Shown piece by piece: positions 48,244-58,625 of a DNA stretch of 64,000 nucleotides (the first letter of the stretch is position 1; each line of letters opens with the position of its first letter). The position numbers and the translations under genes are program-made. Under the pieces are notes generated by a model that saw nothing but the letters and a program-made list of their open reading frames with translations, was not told the origin of the DNA and did not search any database. Location of the stretch: positions 1 to 64,000 of the forward strand of contig JASJFT010000041.1 of assembly GCA_030770425.1 (NCBI GenBank), given 5' to 3'. This stretch comes from Darksidea phi (lineage: Eukaryota; Ascomycota; Dothideomycetes; Pleosporales; Lentitheciaceae).

Positions 48244-51200
48244 GTGGATAGTTAGCTGGTTTTGCGTAGAGTCTAGGCCGAGCGAGACAAAAGACAGCAA
48301 AATCAAATAGCGAATTGAGTGATCGTTCTGGTAAGGGGTGATCACCTCGTAATCCAGGCATGGTACCGTAGCTACAGACTTTGCCATACTAACAAAGAAG
48401 CCAAGTAGATACACAATCATTCTATAAGCCATTCTCTGTGCGTCACACACTTCTAAGCTAACTCCCAACACACTTCTTCCATCTTTAAGCCTTGCCCATC
48501 ATCGTGCCAATTCATCTGAGGCTCATAATCCACATCAGCATCAACACACCTCCTCCCAAGAGCCAGCGCACCTACCCGTCCCATGTAATCCCTCTCGACG
48601 TCGTCCTCGTTCTTCACCTCCCTCACCACCTACCGTCTATGCACTGGTCGCACGGACTTTTCTCAATATCTGACTCCGCCCTTCCCACTTTACACACCTA
48701 GATTGACAACAGTATTTTCGAGCCCATGCTGCCCACTTTCTTTCACGACGCCACACCACTCATATACAGTGGTAGTACATGGTGTACGCCACCTACATCA
48801 CACAAGCTTTTAATTCTCAATCTCCGACCGCCGCCATAGTATTCGACCAAGAATTTCGTCGTTCGTCTCAACTCCGACTCCCAGAGCACAGCCATGGCGA
48901 TAATGACTCGGAATCTTTTACATGATCTCCTCTATCCGACAAATCTGGTCATTGAAAGCGAGCTAGGCCTGTTTTAATTCCCCTCCCCACAAGAGCCCAG
49001 CTCATGGTGATAGCGGCTCTAGATTTGAATACCACTCCCCCATCCGACTGAAGCTAGGACATTGAAAGTCGGAGACGCATAATTTAGTCCCAACGCCCCA
49101 GAAAGAAAAGCGAGGCCATGGAAAGTACTTGACGTTTCATTTGGGGAGACGGGAGAGGGGGGTTTTATAGGAGGGGGAGCGCGGATTGCGTCGGTTTACC
49201 GGGTTTAGGGAAGGAGGGCATTTGTCAGTGTAATCGCGTGGCATTGAACAGCTGTTCAGTATAGTGTTTGTCGAAGATGCTCTTTGGAACAGGACATTGA
49301 GGTTGTTGACTGCGGGTGGAGGCGGAAAAGTCCCCATCCTGATCATTGTGATGTGGTAGAGATAGGGGAACCGGGGCAGTAAAGGGGGAAGCGCGTGGCA
49401 AGTGCAACTTTAAAGACTGGGTTGATGCTCGAATGGTGTGGAGGTGTTTGCAGGTAGGTATCAAAACGGCGCGGGTCCGAGTCTACTGTTCGGGAATAGT
49501 ACAGAGGCATACTGCTTTGGGTAGTGTAGCCCGAGGTCAAACATAGCAAGATCCCTCTCCGCGGCCGCTTTGGCTTCAGGTCAACGGTTTAGTGGTTTAC
49601 AGGAGTTAGATGTTTGGTTTGCCATATGAAGAGAAGACCCACAGCCGAGTCTGCCATTCCAGATCTAGTATAGGTCTTCGGTGAAGATATCGACATGTTG
49701 AATACAATTGGTGCAATATATAACCCCTATTAAGAAAGAACAGGTTGTTCGGCTTTCTGGAGCCTCACCGGTCTGTATAATGATACTGGATTTATTTATT
49801 TTGAGTAGAAGAATTAAAATAAAATTATTCGATTGGAGAAAAGCGAGAAGGAGCTCTGGTTCGTGGAACGCCGTCCGGCTCGATCCAGCAAATGTAGATC
49901 ATGATATCAACTCCATCAGGCCGTGACTTGGGAGGCTGGAGATTCCGCGGGGGTGAGAAGAGAGTTCCTACTAGGTAGTGCTGTCTTCCCGTGACGAATA
50001 GCGTAATAGGGGTCAGGTGAAGAGTGTAAGCTGTAAAAATTGAAGAAGGGCGTGTCGGCCGAGTGGGGATGTCTCGATTTGCTAACATAGAAGCCGGTGG
50101 CGAGGGATGTGTAGGAGCATCGTTTGCAGTTTGCTGACGCCTTAGCCCTATGATTCTGTGGTGGTCTATTACTAACTCCACTGAAAGGGATGGTTTGAGA
50201 TATGAAATATTTATTTAGATTGTATGGTGGGAGTCTCTTTAGTAAGGTCCACACAAAACACAGGAGGAGCTTGTACACAGTAAAAGTGGTATCCCCATAC
50301 CTTATACACGATAATAAAGCTGTAGAGCTGTACATAGTACTCTAATTGTAAGGCACCGTACACGACTGACGAAGTAAAGTTTCGAACATTAACAGGCGAC
50401 GAGAAATCACAAGCGCCGCAGAGTTGAAGAGAGATATGGAATATAATAGGCCTGAGGAATTGTGGCAATGAGGAAAGTGAGTGCATGAATTGGAAGACGT
50501 AGAGTTTATTGACTCGGGAAAGCAGATCTGAGGCCACCTCCCACGCGAAGTGATGCCCCGATAACTGTGGTCTTCGACCATCGTCCCTCACCACATGCTT
50601 CCATTACTTCCAGTACACTTCGGACAGACTTGACCATATTGCGGAGCATTGTGAGAGAGAGTCGCTCAGAGGGAAAACTGCGACCCCTTCCTAGCTGGAT
50701 TTCTATTGTGGTACGGCTCGGCTCTTCAGCTCATGTTTATTCTTACTGCAAAAACCAGCAGCCTGCATCGAGCTTGTCAATCCCTGCGAAACAGCATCAA
50801 GAGGAATCTTCACGCTGAAATGTACGACCAATCATTGCGCTCTCTCCCACAGCTCGAAAGCAGGGAGAAACCGCACCCAAGATCAGCCGAATCGTTCTCC
50901 ACTACACGGACGGTTTTCGTTCTCATGGAACCTCACACTGCCACATAGACAGCGGGTATCTCGAATCGAAAATGCTTTTAAGTGAGTGTTAATGAATTTG
51001 CGTTGTTCATGGAGAAGGAAAGGCTCGGCACACTGCATGAAGTTTTTGTAGAGGCTCGGCGTCGGCGAAACGTTCGACCGCAGCCCCGCCACTGCCCCAT
51101 TGAGTCATGGTCTTTTTCATCAGCGTGTGGGCAATTCCTCGAAAGCGCACGCCGCAACCACAACGCTCGCTCCCCTGCTACGGTTTTCTCCTCACTACCC

Positions 51201-51253
51201 GCACGACCCACCCCTAGCCTCTGAGACAGGACAATCCCCACCGACCACCCAGC
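48244..51253. other. 3 kb gene-free region with repeat debris
   Basis: No protein gene recognised. 48480-49080 contains CT-rich and AT-rich sequence. 49690-50600 is AT-rich, carries stops in all frames and includes a repeat copy shared with the left end of the window. 50950-51253 is the promoter of the eIF2-gamma gene. Several short minus-strand frames between 49.1 and 50.6 kb show no family similarity. Confidence 0.6.
50224..50416. repeat. dispersed degenerate repeat, copy B
   Basis: Same orientation and order of shared words as copy A at 1092-1276 (TTGTACACAGTA and ACAGGCGACGA are the longest). Copy B is more AT-rich. The two copies are 49 kb apart on either side of the housekeeping block. 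Confidence 0.6.
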
Positions 51254-52956
51254 ATGGATTCCGAGTCCGAGCACGACCACCGCGACGATGAGAGCGTCTC
51301 CGAGCCCGAGGAGGTAGAAGAGGCAAAGCCAAAATCGGCCCTGAAGAAGGCAAGGGATGTTCTGCCACCGGTCGATCGTCCAGAGCTGCCGTAGGGTCTT
51401 AGTGCCGCCAAAAGGCTTGACAGTTGGCTAACAAGTGCTAGCGAACAACCAGATCCAAGCACAATAGACTTCTCAACGTTGAACCCATTGTCTCCCGAGA
51501 TCATCTCCCGCCAAGCTACTATCAACATCGGAACGATCGGCCACGTCGCTCACGGAAAGAGTACCGTGGTGAAGGCTATCTCGGGCGTCCAGACTGTACG
51601 CTTCAAGAACGAACTCGAGCGGAACATTACCATCAAGCTCGGGTATGCGAACGCGAAGATCTACCAGTGCGACAACCCCGAGTGCCCAAGGCCGACGTGC
51701 TACAGGTCATACAAGAGCGAGAAAGAGGTGGATCCGCCTTGCGAGCGGGAGGGATGTGAGGGCAAATACAGGCTGAAGCGACATGTCTCTTTCGTAGATT
51801 GCCCCGGTCACGACATTCTTATGAGCACGATGTTGTCGGGAGCCGCTGTCATGGACGCCGCATTACTTCTAATCGCCGGAAACGAAACTTGCCCGCAGCC
51901 GCAGACTAGCGAGCATCTTGCAGCCATCGAAATCATGAAGCTCAACCACATCATTATTCTCCAGAACAAGGTCGATCTAATGCGGGAAGATGGCGCGGGA
52001 GCACATTACGAGTCTATCCTAAAGTTCATCCGAGGCACAGTCGCGGACGGCTCGCCCATCATTCCCATATCGGCCCAGCTCAAGTTTAACATTGATGCGG
52101 TCAACGAACACCTCATCACCAAGATCCCTGTACCAGTACGAGACTTTTCCGCCAAGCCCCACATGATTGTCATTCGGTCCTTCGACGTCAACAAGCCAGG
52201 TGCCGAGATCGAGGAGCTGAAGGGTGGTGTTGCTGGTGGCAGTATCTTGACCGGTGTGCTCAAATTGGGTGACGAAATCGAGATCCGCCCTGGTATCGTG
52301 TCAAAAGACAGCGCTGGAAAGATCCAGTGCAAGCCTATTTTTTCAAGAGTTGTGTCACTGTTTGCAGAGCACAACGATCTCAAGTTTGCCGTGCCAGGTG
52401 GTCTTATTGGTATGTCCTCAAATTGTCTGCTAAATCCGTTTGTCTAACAGGAACTAGGTGTCGGAACCCGTGTTGACCCCACCCTATGCCGCGCCGATCG
52501 TCTTGTTGGTTTTGTTCTAGGCCTCCGTGGCCATCTCCCAAACATCTACACTGAGCTAGAAGTCAACTACTTCCTCCTCCGAAGATTGCTCGGTGTAAAG
52601 ACTGCAGATGGCAAGCAGGCCAAGGTTGCAAAGCTTGCAAAGAACGAAGTTCTAGTACGTGTTCTCTATTGATGAGGATGGTGGCTCGCTGACAGTATCC
52701 TACAGATGGTCAACATCGGCTCAACAGCAACCGGCGCGAAGGTCACCGCCGTCAAGGCCGATGCCGCCCGCCTATCACTCACGTCGCCTGCCTGCACAGA
52801 AATTGGCGAGAAAGTCGCTTTGTCGAGACGTATCGAGAAGCACTGGCGATTGATCGGGTGGGCAAACATTGTTGCGTAAGTATCATGAAAGATCTTGGTC
52901 AGCATCACGCACTAACACTATGCAGTGGTAACATCCTCGAACCACTCAAGGATTAG
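51254..52956 (+). CDS. GCD11: eukaryotic translation initiation factor 2 gamma subunit
   Basis: Exons 51254-51390, 51442-52409, 52458-52654, 52706-52875 and 52926-52956 give 500 residues. eIF2-gamma is the GTPase that carries initiator Met-tRNA to the 40S subunit. An acidic and basic N-terminal tail is followed by G1 [10 protein letters not shown], a zinc-ribbon-like insert ([11 protein letters not shown] ... CEREGCEGK), G3 DCPGHD and G4 NKVD. Domain II starts near [18 protein letters not shown]. Domain III continues through the last exons, which end in [15 protein letters not shown]. The final coding exon is 31 bp. All GTPase motifs are intact. Confidence 0.97.
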
Positions 52957-53527
52957 GAAGCGCCTAGATATCGAATCGAGAGATGAGCAGACGAGATGAC
53001 GAAAGTACAAAAATGGCGAGGTCAAGTCTGGTTCCGCCGGGACTTGTGTATTAAGAACTTGATACTAGCATTTTGAGCATTTCTTGCGGCTGCGGAGCTC
53101 GGTATTTATGGATAGACGGTGAGGAGGTTATTCAAGGGGGGCAAATGATCAAACAATGTCTCGGGCAACCGCGGGCAACCACAGACCTAGTCACGGTGCT
53201 AGTTCCTGGCATTTGTTGAGATAGCAAAATCGAATAGTCGCATAACAGGCACACTACGCAGTAACAGGAGATGTTTCGACTTACCCTACCGTCACTGATG
53301 CGGTATATCTATTTTAATACGAAGTGAAAGCAGTACACAGAAGAGATGTCCAGTGTTTTCAGACATCATTGCTATTTACTACATAGAGTTACCTTAAAGT
53401 GCCAGTCCTTGCATTAGCAGATATTATTGCTAAAAGCAGGCAATCTTTAGCCAAGTGGCCTTGTTGGTTGCCTGATTGTTTAAAGCACGTTAGTAGGGAA
53501 ATACGTATAGCTCTAGAGAAGACTAAT
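52957..53527. other. intergenic region at the start of the accessory island
   Basis: The 3' flank of the eIF2-gamma gene, then AT-rich DNA with no recognised gene. The base texture changes from the balanced housekeeping block to AT-rich at about 53.1 kb. Confidence 0.55.
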
Positions 53528-54310
53528 TTACAGAATTGGAGCGAAAGGCTTACATTTACCACACTTCTCTGGACATTTATATTCCCAATGCCACCCAGAG
53601 CCACAGTTGAGACAACAATCATCTTCCTTACGCTTCTCCAAAATATTCATCCAGGAAACTTCACCTTCATTATATTCTTCAAACTTTTCCGCCAGTTGTC
53701 GCAATGTGGGATACAGGTACGAGATTGCCGGATCAACCGACGGCTCTGCGGCGACTTGCGGGTTCGGCGCGTGTGCTGCCGCATTCGCTTGTGGACTCGC
53801 AAAGTGGGCTTTGTCGATCTTCTTCCGGAGCCGTTTGAACGCGTGCTCTTCCCCTTCGCCATAGCGGAGCGACATATAGATGCCGAATATACCTTGTAGC
53901 GAGTACGCCTTGTCTTCTTTGCGCGTAGTCTGGCGGCTTTTTGCCCATGATAACCGTTCCTCGACTCCGAACTCACTTAGAGAGGTACCTTGAAGGGCTG
54001 GGATAGCAATATTAGTTATCTCGTGAATTTTCGCTCTAGTTTTCTCTTGTCCGCTAGTTTCTAGCCTTCTCGGAAGAAGAATTCGACTGAATACGGGACG
54101 AAAAGCTCTTGAAGGGTCCAACCCGGGGTAAATCATATACTCTCCGAAAAGCTGGCTCCCAAGTAAACTCGGAGACTCCTTCGCTTGCTTTTGGCTTCGC
54201 CGTTGAAACATCAGATAGATAGACGTAGCATTTTGCCCATTCTGGTACCAGCGATACATGGAAGTGATAGCCTCCTGGAGTTCGATTAGATTTAATTCGT
54301 TGACGCAGAA
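53528..54310 (-). pseudogene. HET-domain pseudogene with C-terminal CCHC zinc knuckle
   Basis: HET domains occur in fungal heterokaryon-incompatibility proteins that trigger cell death when unlike mycelia fuse. Conserved pieces are present on the minus strand but spread over all three frames. ELQEAITSMYRWYQN (about 54240-54290) and SWAKSRQTTRKEDKAYSLQG plus LRYGEGEEHAFKRLRKKI (about 53830-53960) share one frame. CYVYLSDV lies in a second frame. FTPGWTLQEL (about 54095-54130) lies in the third and soon runs into a stop. At least three shifts are therefore needed, and no intron set explains them. The N-terminal part of the domain is missing. After the HET end a 60-residue tail carries CLNCGSGWHWEYKC, a C-x2-C-x4-H-x4-C zinc knuckle, then a CGKC pair. 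The knuckle is unusual next to a HET domain and could be a real fusion or a fragment of a gag-type sequence. Confidence 0.8.
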
Positions 54311-55249
54311 ATAATCGCCCGTATGGAGTAATCAGAAGTCACGGGTATACTTGCCTGCAGCTTATCTTACGGCTCACTTAGCTTTTTTATTTATTTATGT
54401 ACAGTATAGGACGGTACAGTACTCTATACTCTGCTAAGCTTAGAGTGTACCCTAGCTTATTGTCAGACGGAGGCCAATAAACGGTCACTGGCAGCGCTCG
54501 ACATATCGGAACAGGACTTATGAAGTGGACGGGAGCTTTGCTACTAAGGCGCGGCTCGGATTTTATCCCGCACGCCTGCGGCTGTTTTGCTTTGTTGATA
54601 GAGTGCTGCGCAGCACGATATACAGCTATTTAGCCTTATTGGGCTCTCTGCTATAGTATAGCGCCATTTCTTCTCAGGAGTAGACTAAAGAAGGCTGACG
54701 AGGCGCTAATGTAGCGGTCCTAGCGATGGAGCACTCGGCAGAAGGGCTTGACTTGGGTTGCCCTTAACATTGAGAGAATGAGTAGCTAACGATACATCTA
54801 CATGAATACTTGCAGTGGCAAGCTGTTGCAACCTTATGATTGGAGCGGGTCGACCACCCTCCGTGCTAGCTTGCCACCTAGAATATATTGAGTGCCAACT
54901 GAGCTGCAGAGACGCCTCATGTGACCTGAACACTGTTGTTGCTATTCGTGAATGTAGATAGTGCTTACGATAAGCTAAAGTCAGCCTTATGCATTGTGAT
55001 CAGGCAGACAAAGAAGGCTACCCAATGGGCATAATTAGTCTTTGCTCTCAGCCTTGTCTCTACTGATGGCCACGTCACAAGGCAGAATCACGACCCAATA
55101 GCAATATTCGTCTGATTCTTCGGACGTATAATGTCTGACCATCTATCATGATTTTCTCTCAACCTTTAGAGACCTATTGATGTTTTCTACAATTAAATCG
55201 ACTTCTTTAGAGCATTGTGCTTGTATTTCTCATTGGAATCCCCGCCAAC
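54311..55249. other. AT-rich intergenic region in accessory island
   Basis: No gene recognised. It contains a 14-bp perfect palindrome (54603-54616, GTGCTGCGCAGCAC) and a near-palindrome around 54430-54450 (CTCTGCTAAGCTTAGAG). Both could be remnants of mobile-element ends, but no target-site duplication was identified. The last 100 bp before 55250 are the likely promoter of the next gene. Confidence 0.45.
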
Positions 55250-57484
55250 ATGTCTCTACAGCCACGGAACAATGATCACTCTACTGGCTTTTCGCAAACT
55301 GGAACCGTCGACTGGGCCCGAGTGGCAGCGAGTACTGTTCAATATACAATCGAAGTTCTTTCCAGGTTCGGTGCTGCCAACGTACATCCTTACACAGTCA
55401 AAGTCGCCGAAGCACTTTGCAGTCAGGGCAACTTCTCATTATCGAGGTCCGGGCGCAACAACATAACTCGAGCGATTTCGGCCCTCATGCCACATGGTGT
55501 GCTTGGGAATATCATCTGGTTAGGATTTGGAGAGAAACATTTCATTCGTACAATGGCGGAGACCGATGAAGGACTCACCTGCCTCGCGCTCGTTGGAGTA
55601 ATCGACGAATGGTACAACGAGGAAATGTCTTACGAGATCTTCTTCGAAATGGTACTGGCTCTATCTGCATCCTCACATCTTAAACCGTCGTCGCTCCAAT
55701 GGAAAACATTCTTCAAAGCTTGTTCGGGAATGCTAGCGAAATCTGACTTTGGGCTCCTAGTCACGAAATTCATGGACATGAACCCTTTCTTATGGCACAG
55801 GCAGGGAAATAGTCCAATAAACCCGAAAGCATGCGCAGATCCAAAATCCGTGGCAGAAGTCTTCCAGGGTATGAGCGAAATCTTAAGAAGAAGTTTAAAA
55901 GCAATGACGGTAGTTGGTTATAACGATGTGGCATTGCTTGCTGCAATATCGGAATGGCTCTTTGACTTTAAGATTGCAATTGTTAGTGAGGACGGTGAAG
56001 AGCTATATCGTAATTGCGAAGCTGGAGAGGTCCAAGTTTACTTCGTTTACAAAAAAAGCACTCCGGACGGAAACGGAACGACAACCCCTAACCAACAAGG
56101 AGGACAACTGCAGATTAAAGGGCGAACGTATACACTTAGAGATGCGAAGCAGCTTATTTCTAACAAAACCTGGAACTTTGAATCTCCGAGTAGCGGCCGA
56201 GCTCATTGGACAAATTTGCTTCAACTGGCATTTGGCGAGGAGTTTAAATTTCTGATTAATAACCAAGGCCATCTTCTCGGCACCGCAGTAGGCTCTGGAG
56301 CCCGGATCCTAAGGGCAATCGTATCGAACGAAGAGGGAATTCCAGAGGCATTGTCTCGGCATTAGGGGACATATGTCGACGAATCTAATGGCCGTGGATT
56401 CATTCGTAACATATGCTCCTACCTTCCGGAGCTTGATAGACTACGACCGGTCATGGAAAGAGCTTGCAACGTTTCATTTGCAGCGGCCAAAACATCGTAT
56501 GAGAGCGAAATCGGAAAACTTACAGTCGCCTGCGACTGCCAAGTATGCAATGGGCCTAAAGGACTTGATACAGTCCCAAAGTTCTGTCGGGTTGTCATCC
56601 TGGAAACGATTTTGTCCATAGGAGTAATGCTTGCTTACCTTGTGGTGGATGAAAACCTCTTCCCAAAACTGGGCGCGATTGAAGGTATCTATCATACTCG
56701 AGAGGAACTACACTTCATGGACTTCGATTCGGAACAGCGATCCATGTTACATGTGGATGCACTGGGGCCTTTCGGATACATCATCAGTACAGGCCCATTG
56801 AAGTCATACGTCTCTTTGGTTGGTGCATGCATCCAACTTTTTACTGGGCACCCTCCGCAGAGCTCCATGCACATCGCTCAGAGTACACAGGGGATATGTG
56901 CTTTTATGGGGTGTTTGAATGGCTTGAAAGGGCCGCTTGACAAACTAAACCAGATCTACGTCACCACCGGGGGCATAGAATATGACACGAAGCCATTCGA
57001 TTACATTTCAGACGATTACGACGTTGACCGACCATGCGAACAATCAGCACTTGAGCATGTTATGGAATATTCATCTTACACAGTTAGGATAAGGGAGAGA
57101 GGCTCCAGGCTCCTTCTACTGTATGAGGTGACCGGAGATAATCTGGCAGGCTCAGAAATAGTGAGAATATGTCCGGAACAATTAATTCGATGGTCCGTCC
57201 AGTCAAGAGGGCAGATTAGATGCAACCGACCACTTGGGCGATGTCCTGATATAACGAAGGTTCCAGACGATAAAATAGTCCCTATCAGGCTTTTTGATAA
57301 AGACATCACGGTCATACGAGGAACTGATTTTACGCGACTGGTGGCTTTGGCTATTACTTTCAACAATCAAGGTATAGCTGTGTTGGGTGGAAGGGAGTGT
57401 GTGCAATGCACTCTGAAAGCATGTCTTGCACAACTGGAGATGGATGATCTTGATACTGCTACCTGTCTTCTTGTAGATATGTAA
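55250..57484 (+). pseudogene. uncharacterised fungal accessory protein, interrupted by one in-frame TAG
   Basis: The frame is open from the ATG at 55250 to TAA at 57482, except for TAG at 56363. Both sides stay in the same frame (745 codons in all). I know no function. The sequence resembles a lineage-expanded family of large fungal hypothetical proteins: LQWKTFFKACSGMLAKSDFG, a GYNDVALLAAISEWLFDFKI block, then HWTNLLQLAFGEEF, and after the TAG, GTYVDESNGRGF and a STQGICAFMGCL segment. No membrane helix, signal peptide or catalytic motif is clear. Two readings are possible. One is a nonsense change (CAG or TGG to TAG), which fits RIP-like mutation. The other is a 45-bp intron from GTATCG (about 56321) to the TAG itself as acceptor, which would keep the frame but lacks a good branch site. 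I favour the nonsense reading. An alternative start lies 33 bp upstream. Confidence 0.6.
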
Positions 57485-58625
57485 TTACAAAGTAGGAAAT
57501 AATGGAAGCCTGTTAGAAGATCCGGAAAACTACAACATCCTGGTTGATCATGTAAACTAGTGGAGTAAGATCAGAATACGGGCGGGCCACATAGTCCCAG
57601 CAGAGTCATGAATCATAACGACTAATAGTATTTTTACAACTATGTAATCTCGAGAAAACCTACGACCACTAAAGAACAAAAAATGCTAAGGTGTACGTTC
57701 GTAGGCCACATTTCCTGGGGATCGCAATCTATAGGTTCTTTGATCAAAGTCGCAGTATTAGAAGTAATAATTGAATAAGATATTAAATTAGCGCACATAT
57801 CCTCAAAAGCCTGGGTAGCAGTGCTCAAGGATTCTCTAGGTAGAGATTCAGTGAGGTCTAGACTCAACACTCTAGGAGGAATGGATTGTAAGTGAAGCTG
57901 CGTTGAAATTGTTGCGAAGAGCTTGCTGAAGCGGCAAACAACAATTCATATCCGTTAGAATATACCATCCGTTACCGGATATAGCTTCGCTCCTAGGCAT
58001 CTTGTAACATCATCGCCCAAAACCGAGCGACTTACGACCTCACCACAACCCTATCCCACAGTGGGTACCTGTATCACCTTTTCAATAACAACGCCATTAT
58101 TCCTCCTCGGCTGAACTGCGACCCAGTCGCCTCACCCCATCCCCCTTGCGCGCCTCGGACGGGCCGCCTTCTGTTTATTTCCTGCGTGACAACCGTATTC
58201 TATCGTTCTTGCTCTCTTTATGCTTTCCCTACCCGTTCTCTACTCTCTATCTTCTGCAGTTGGGCTTCAGCTTCAGCTGTGAGCTGTTTCTGCTTCGATA
58301 CGCTGGCTGGAAGACCTTGGGGCAGCCGGGGCAGCGGGTCCTGCGGTAGTTGATGGTGCAGGGGCTATGGGACGTGTACGGGCGGCATTGCTTGGCTGTT
58401 CACAACCTAGCAAACCTACGATTTTTCCCGTTTGACCTGGGTGCTGCCGGTGTTAGTGTCGGAGGCTCGTAGCACCAGAACCTTGGTAATAGGGCCGCTG
58501 TCTAGCTTATCGTAAAACGCTACTCCAACGCTCAAAACATAAAGGTAGATGGTCCTAGCACACGAAACTATCGGTGGTGAATACTTTGTTTTCGACTGCG
58601 GACACATTTCTACATGAACAGGAGG
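57485..58625. other. intergenic region in accessory island
   Basis: No recognised gene. A minus frame of 76 codons (57640-57870) ends in a hydrophobic segment but has no other support. 58140-58350 is pyrimidine-rich on the + strand with a 67-codon frame of no known similarity. Confidence 0.45.

Noticed and set aside
56363..56365. genetic code reassignment of TAG
   Set aside because: Housekeeping genes here use TAG as a normal stop (for example TBC neighbour genes, eIF3b and Rrp9-region genes end cleanly), so reassignment is not credible.
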